Assembly (NCBI RefSeq): GCF_000429405.1
Contig: NZ_AUBU01000010.1
Span: 62,001 to 126,000 of the forward strand
Length of the DNA: 64,000 bases
Direction of reading: 5' to 3'
Source of the DNA: Algoriphagus marincola DSM 16067
GTDB lineage: Bacteria; Bacteroidota; Bacteroidia; Cytophagales; Cyclobacteriaceae
The notes below the pieces were generated by a model, which was not told the origin of the DNA, ran no database searches, and saw only the letters and a list, made by a program, of their open reading frames with translations. Position 1 is the stretch's first letter, and each line of letters begins with the position of its first letter. Positions 60,332-64,000 of this stretch are shown piece by piece. The position numbers and the translations under genes were made by a program.

Positions 60332-61807
60332 ATGGGCAAAGTCGCCAATCAAAGTTTCCGCACTGCCATTTTTTCCTATTTGGGCGTAGTCATTGGCTAC
60401 TTCAATGTCCTTTGGCTTTACCCCTATGCATTGGAAGCTGCAGAACTGGGTACTTTTCGCACCATTCAGGATCTTGCCCTGCTGATCGTCCCTTTCGCTC
60501 AATTAGGGCTAGGAAACGGGATTACGAGGTATTTCCCAAAGTTACAAAGCAACCAAAGCTCTTTCCTGAGTTTTAGCCTTTTAATAGCTTTATTAGGCTT
60601 TATTTTGGCGGCATCTTTGTTTTGGCTTTTTCAGGATGAAATCATTGGGCTTTTCGCCAAAAATTCCCCTGAAGTCATCAGATACCTATGGATTGTCCTT
60701 TTTATCACCTTTTTGGCCTTAGCCAATTCCATACTCGATGCCTATAGTCGATCCTATTTAAAAGTCTCCATACCAACATTCTTCAGAGAGGTTTTTTTGA
60801 GACTGCTGACCGGAATTTGGATGATCTTTTTCCTTATTAAGTGGATAGATTTTGATCAGATGATGGCTGGTTTAATTGGGGTATATGGCCTTCCGCTTTT
60901 AGGTATGGTGGCCTATCTCGTCTATTTGCGTGTATTGAAACTGGACTTTTCCTGGTCTAAATTTCCAAAGGGTTTTCGAACTGCCTTTATCCAATTCAGC
61001 CTGATTACCTTTCTGGCTACTGCTGCTTCTACCTTGATCTTAAAGATCGATTCCATCATGGTCAGTTCGCTTATTAGCCTTGAAGCGAATGCTATTTACA
61101 CGATCGCATTTAGTATGGCTATCGTGATAGAAATGCCGAGGCGCGCCATTTCTCAGGTGATTATGCCTGTGATTGCTGATCATTTTTCCAAAGAAAATCA
61201 TCCTGCGATTCAAAAAATCTACACTCAAGTTTCCAACCGTCAATTTTATATCAGCCTTCTGATTTTTCTGGGAATTTGGATCAATATTGATTTCATCTAC
61301 CGATTGATCCCAAACAGTAGCCTCTATGAGGCAGGAAAATGGGTAGTTTTTTGGATTGGTTTAGGAAAAGTCATTGATGCCCTCTTTTCAGCCAACTCTG
61401 AGATTTTGGTCTTTTCCAAATACTTTAAATTCAACCTCATCGCAACCATCCTGATGAGTATAATGATCGTTCTGTTGAATTATCTGCTCATCCCACAATT
61501 TGGCATTTCCGGAGCAGCCATTGCATCAGCCTTGGTAATGTTACTTTTTAATATGGTTAAGTTCTTCTTTTTGAAATACCGTTTACAAATGAATCCATTT
61601 AGCCCGGAAACTTTAAAAATTTTGATTTTGGGAATAGCCCTTTTTCTACTGTTTATGGGCTTACCTACATTTGAAAATTACTGGTTGGATTTCGTGCTCC
61701 GAAGCCTAATCTTAGTTTCTTTCTTTCTTGGCTTGGCAATGCTGGGCTGGGTCGGAAAAGAAGAATGGGAATGGGTCAGAGAAAAAATTAAAAAGCCCAA
61801 GCCTTAG
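60332..61807 (+). CDS. Polysaccharide/lipid flippase (MOP superfamily)
   Basis: 491 residues with about fourteen membrane helices, N-terminal SFRTAIFSYLGVVIGYFNVL and LGLGNGITRYFPKL, typical of O-antigen flippases (Wzx/MVF-like). Flips undecaprenyl-linked or other glycolipid. It is 44 bp after the FeoB partner and may be read through from the Feo operon. No glycosyltransferases adjacent. Confidence 0.83.
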   Translation: MGKVANQSFRTAIFSYLGVVIGYFNVLWLYPYALEAAELGTFRTIQDLALLIVPFAQLGLGNGITRYFPKLQSNQSSFLSFSLLIALLGFILAASLFWLFQDEIIGLFAKNSPEVIRYLWIVLFITFLALANSILDAYSRSYLKVSIPTFFREVFLRLLTGIWMIFFLIKWIDFDQMMAGLIGVYGLPLLGMVAYLVYLRVLKLDFSWSKFPKGFRTAFIQFSLITFLATAASTLILKIDSIMVSSLISLEANAIYTIAFSMAIVIEMPRRAISQVIMPVIADHFSKENHPAIQKIYTQVSNRQFYISLLIFLGIWINIDFIYRLIPNSSLYEAGKWVVFWIGLGKVIDALFSANSEILVFSKYFKFNLIATILMSIMIVLLNYLLIPQFGISGAAIASALVMLLFNMVKFFFLKYRLQMNPFSPETLKILILGIALFLLFMGLPTFENYWLDFVLRSLILVSFFLGLAMLGWVGKEEWEWVREKIKKPKP

Positions 61808-61890
61808 AGTGTTACAAACCTCCTTATAGACAAGATTTGAGCTGCCTTAAATCCGCAAACTTCCACTGTTATCCTGCGTTTTGTGCGAGG

Positions 61891-61908
61891 CCCCGATAGC
61901 TATCGGGG
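61891..61908. repeat. 18-bp perfect palindrome CCCCGATAGCTATCGGGG
   Basis: Self-complementary; flanked by GAGG...TGAGGCCTGTTTTT, so the RNA can form a GC-rich hairpin with a T-run and may also end the flippase transcript. From general experience this octamer-core palindrome (GATAGCTATC in a GC frame) recurs in Cytophagales intergenic regions (unverified here); only this one copy was noticed in the window. Confidence 0.6.
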
Positions 61909-62218
61909 TGAGGCCTGTTTTTGGAAAGGGCTTCACTCGGTATAGTTGTTAATTGTGAAGTTTGAACATGTCAGCGGCCTGGGCTTTGACAAATATACGG
62001 ATATTACATCGACGGGTTAAATTAGGGAGCGGATAATTCGTAATTCTCTTTTCTCTATTTAACTTTAAGCATGAAGAAAAGCATATTCCGGAAAATAAAA
62101 TTCAGGAGCTTATTTTGAAAAATTCCTTAATACTTGAAATTCAATCTGTACAGAACAATTAAATTTATTAGGTTCAGAATTTTATTTCAATTCCATTAAA
62201 AAACTATCAAGAAGCCTT

Positions 62219-62226
62219 TAACTTTG
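62219..62226 (+). promoter_or_regulatory. Putative -7 box (TAACTTTG) for the second USP gene
   Basis: TAnnTTTG match 22 bp before the USP ATG (62249). No -33 TTTG at the usual spacing. Confidence 0.45.
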
Positions 62227-62248
62227 TATTGTCAAATTTTGCACGCCC

Positions 62249-63169
62249 ATGTACTTGATTAAGAAAATGATTGTTTGCCTGGATCAGTCCAGTTTAGACA
62301 AAACCTTGGTCGAATTCGCACAATTTATTGCCAGAGTCAATCAAACCAAGAAGATATTTTTTGTCAATGTGATCAAAAACCTTTCGGTTCCTAAGGAAGT
62401 CCTGGAGGAATTTCCAAACCTCATAGAGAATATGATCACTGAAAGGCAGAATGCAATGCAAAAAACTGTTTCAGAGGTTTTTGGAGATCAAAAAGACATC
62501 TCGCTCAACTATGTGGTAAAGGAAGGAAACCTATCTAAAAAGATCCTGAAGCTTTCCGAGGAAAAGTCAGTGGATATGATCATCATTGGTCGAAAAACCA
62601 CCCTTCCAGGCACAGGAGTTGCTGCTTTGAGGCTCGCCAGAAGAGCAAGTTGTTCCCTATTGATTATTCCTGAAACTACCGTTCCAAAGGTCCAAAAAAT
62701 CCTAGTTCCTTCAGACTTTTCTGAATATTCAAAAGATGCGATGGAAGAGGCAATCATGATCGCAGCAAAGCATGGCAATGCCGAGATTATTTGTCAGAAT
62801 GTATTCAATGTTCCTTCAGGCTATCATTTTACCGGGAAGACCTATGAGGAATTCACCCAGATCATGCAGATGCATGCAGAGATAAATTACAAGAAGTTTA
62901 TCCGCAAGATTGACACCAAAAACATCAAAATCACGCCTGTTTACACTCAAGATGACAATGATGATCCTGTACAGGAAATCATCGACAAAGCTTTGGAAAT
63001 AGGTGCTGATGGCATTGTAATCGGTGCAAAAGGCCGGACTGCCGCCACAGCATTGTTCATTGGAAGTATGGCTGAGCGTTTGATTCAGTTCAATGATACC
63101 CTACCCCTCTTAGTCACTAGGCCGAAGGGAAAAAATGCCGGCATCTTAGATTATATATTGGAAATCTAA
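62249..63169 (+). CDS. Universal stress protein, tandem domain
   Basis: 306 residues, two USP domains. Domain 2 carries GAKGRTAATALFIGSMAERLI (G-x2-G-x9-G-S), the ATP-binding motif; domain 1 has a related GRKTTLPGTGVAAL. Second USP of the window (the other is at 54029). Its TAA overlaps the convergent metallopeptidase stop by 4 bp. Confidence 0.87.
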   Translation: MYLIKKMIVCLDQSSLDKTLVEFAQFIARVNQTKKIFFVNVIKNLSVPKEVLEEFPNLIENMITERQNAMQKTVSEVFGDQKDISLNYVVKEGNLSKKILKLSEEKSVDMIIIGRKTTLPGTGVAALRLARRASCSLLIIPETTVPKVQKILVPSDFSEYSKDAMEEAIMIAAKHGNAEIICQNVFNVPSGYHFTGKTYEEFTQIMQMHAEINYKKFIRKIDTKNIKITPVYTQDDNDDPVQEIIDKALEIGADGIVIGAKGRTAATALFIGSMAERLIQFNDTLPLLVTRPKGKNAGILDYILEI

Positions 63170-64000
63170 AGGGTCTCAGAACTGAAGGTATCACCTTGAG
63201 AAAGGTCTCCCGTGTCAAATCCCTTTTTAAACCAGCGCATTCGCTGAGTTGATGTACCATGGGTGAAAGAGTCTGGCACTACCCGTCCAGTGGCTTGTTT
63301 TTGTAGACGGTCATCCCCAATGGCATTAGCAGCATTCAGGCCCTCTTCGAGGTCTCCTGCCTCCATCATCCCACTTACTCGCTGTGAATGATGAGCCCAT
63401 ACTCCAGCTAGGAAGTCAGCCTGAAGTTCCAATCGCACCGAATATTGATTGTATTCCCGATCTGAAATCTTTCCACGAAGCTGCTGTACTTCGTCGGTAA
63501 TTCCCATGATTTTTTGGATATGATGGCCTACCTCATGCGCAATGACATAGGCTTGAGCAAAATCTCCCGGAGCATTGAGTCGCTGCTCCATCTCTTGAAA
63601 AAAGCTTAAATCAATGTATAGTTTTTCATCAGCCGGACAGTAAAAAGGTCCAGTAGAAGCACTTGCATTTCCACAGGCCGAGGAAACAGAACCAGTAAAA
63701 AGCACCAGAGTTGGCTCTCGGTAATTTTCAATCAATTGATTCCAAACAATCTCAGTATCAGCTAAAATCACGGAGCAAAACTCAGCTAAGCGATCATCTT
63801 CCAGACTCGATTGGTAATTTACCTCAGTGGTAAATCCCTGACCTCCACCCAAAAATCCACCAATCAGAGAAAGTGGATTCACTCCAAGCAAGATTGAGCC
63901 TCCGATAAAGACTGCGACGATCACGAGACCTGTTTTCGAGAAAAGCATGCGAAGCAAAGGAGCAAGCAGCATTGGGTTTATTCCCCCTCCACCGCTTGGA
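63166..64000 (-). CDS. Neutral zinc metallopeptidase, KPN_02809/YpfJ family (5' end outside window)
   Basis: The frame stays open to the right edge: codons before the ATG at 63972 read PSGGGGINP, which is the Gly-rich stretch normally found after the family's basic N-terminus, so the real start lies beyond 64000. One TM helix (TGLVIVAVFIGGSILLG), then the catalytic domain with SSACGNAS, the zinc motif HEVGHH (AYVIAHEVGHHIQ), LELQADFLAGVWAHH (third ligand) and a C-terminal FTHGTSTQRMRWFKKG. Function: membrane-anchored protease with unknown substrate. Confidence 0.85.
   Translation of the reverse strand, partial: PSGGGGINPMLLAPLLRMLFSKTGLVIVAVFIGGSILLGVNPLSLIGGFLGGGQGFTTEVNYQSSLEDDRLAEFCSVILADTEIVWNQLIENYREPTLVLFTGSVSSACGNASASTGPFYCPADEKLYIDLSFFQEMEQRLNAPGDFAQAYVIAHEVGHHIQKIMGITDEVQQLRGKISDREYNQYSVRLELQADFLAGVWAHHSQRVSGMMEAGDLEEGLNAANAIGDDRLQKQATGRVVPDSFTHGTSTQRMRWFKKGFDTGDLSQGDTFSSETL

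Larger units (their letters stand above)
61808..62248. other. Non-coding stretch between flippase and USP
   Basis: 441 bp without a convincing gene. It holds an 18-bp palindrome (61891-61908), a TAACTTTG -7 box at 62219-62226 for the USP gene, and a very short ATG reading frame (62071-62118) that encodes only 15 residues and is not called. No tRNA or riboswitch fold seen. Confidence 0.6.

Noticed and set aside
61920..61962. Inverted repeat CTTCAC...GTGAAG in the flippase-USP space
   Set aside because: Six-base arms separated by about 20 bases in AT-rich sequence are expected by chance; no regulator links to it.
1..64000. tRNA genes, rRNA genes, CRISPR arrays, IS elements, prophage genes, riboswitches
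   Set aside because: Scanned by eye on both strands; no cloverleaf with a T-loop consensus, no regularly spaced direct repeats, no transposase, integrase or phage-structural product and no recognised riboswitch core.

Overview
The window reads as one continuous chromosomal stretch of a Bacteroidota bacterium, most likely a Cytophagales/Cyclobacteriaceae member of the Algoriphagus type. This is inferred from gene content and signals, not from a marker gene: DUF6503 lipoproteins, a Bacteroidota-type serine palmitoyltransferase, a tiny histone H1-like protein, DUF3817, FeoB with a mini Cys-rich partner, TAnnTTTG-type -7 promoter boxes, TTG starts and few Shine-Dalgarno sequences. I see no rRNA, tRNA, CRISPR array, insertion sequence or prophage. 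About 65 genes fill the window. Both edges cut a gene: a carboxypeptidase-regulatory-like protein on the left and a neutral zinc metallopeptidase on the right.

Layout. 0-6 kb: DUF6503 lipoprotein, glutamyl-Q tRNA(Asp) synthetase, S10 peptidase, and a K+ channel/PhzF/DinB run. 6-10 kb: ferritin, a lipoprotein formylglycine-generating enzyme, riboflavin synthase, L-isoaspartyl methyltransferase, acyl-CoA thioesterase. 10-13 kb: a tight four-gene operon of a HolD (Pol III psi)-like protein, DUF3817, a protein-kinase-like fold protein and an HMA-CDF cation transporter. 13-18 kb: maf/DUF1015/accC overlapping operon, divergent from serine palmitoyltransferase and the histone H1-like gene. 18-24 kb: M1 peptidase, a large BNR-propeller protein, two small exported proteins. 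24-34 kb: ATP-dependent DNA ligase plus its Lhr-type helicase, TrkH/TrkA, RmuC, hydrolase, an atypical Nramp. 35-37 kb: ECF sigma factor, single-TM protein and Spy-like protein, then MscL. 37-49 kb: oligopeptidase B, mgsA-pfkA, RF2 with a programmed frameshift, MFS, M24 peptidase, MATE, NUDIX, Lrp, TPR protein, membrane protein. 49-51.5 kb: DUF2256/photolyase/DUF2805 cluster. 51.5-57 kb: sulfur-handling island (rhodanese, small membrane protein, sterol-desaturase-like, TauE, USP, Crp/Fnr regulator, sulfide:quinone oxidoreductase). 57-61.8 kb: lipoprotein, feoA, feoB, FeoB-associated peptide, flippase. 62-64 kb: second USP and zinc metallopeptidase.

How they work together. The clearest candidate system is the sulfur island. 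A Crp/Fnr protein with a CRP-type recognition helix (R-E-x3-R) and a vicinal Cys pair is transcribed away from a sulfide:quinone oxidoreductase. A perfect CRP-type palindrome TGTGA-N6-TCACA lies between them, and rhodanese and TauE genes sit close by with matching AAAA-centred palindromes in front. This suggests a redox- or sulfane-sulfur-responsive regulon for oxidising sulfide and exporting the product. The second candidate is the four-gene operon at 10.2-12.9 kb, which joins a probable replication-clamp-loader-type protein with an uncharacterised kinase-like protein. Other couplings are metabolic: mgsA and pfkA share one base (methylglyoxal bypass and glycolysis), and trkH and trkA form a K+ uptake pair. 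Most neighbouring transcription units are separated by strong, often bidirectional, intrinsic terminators.
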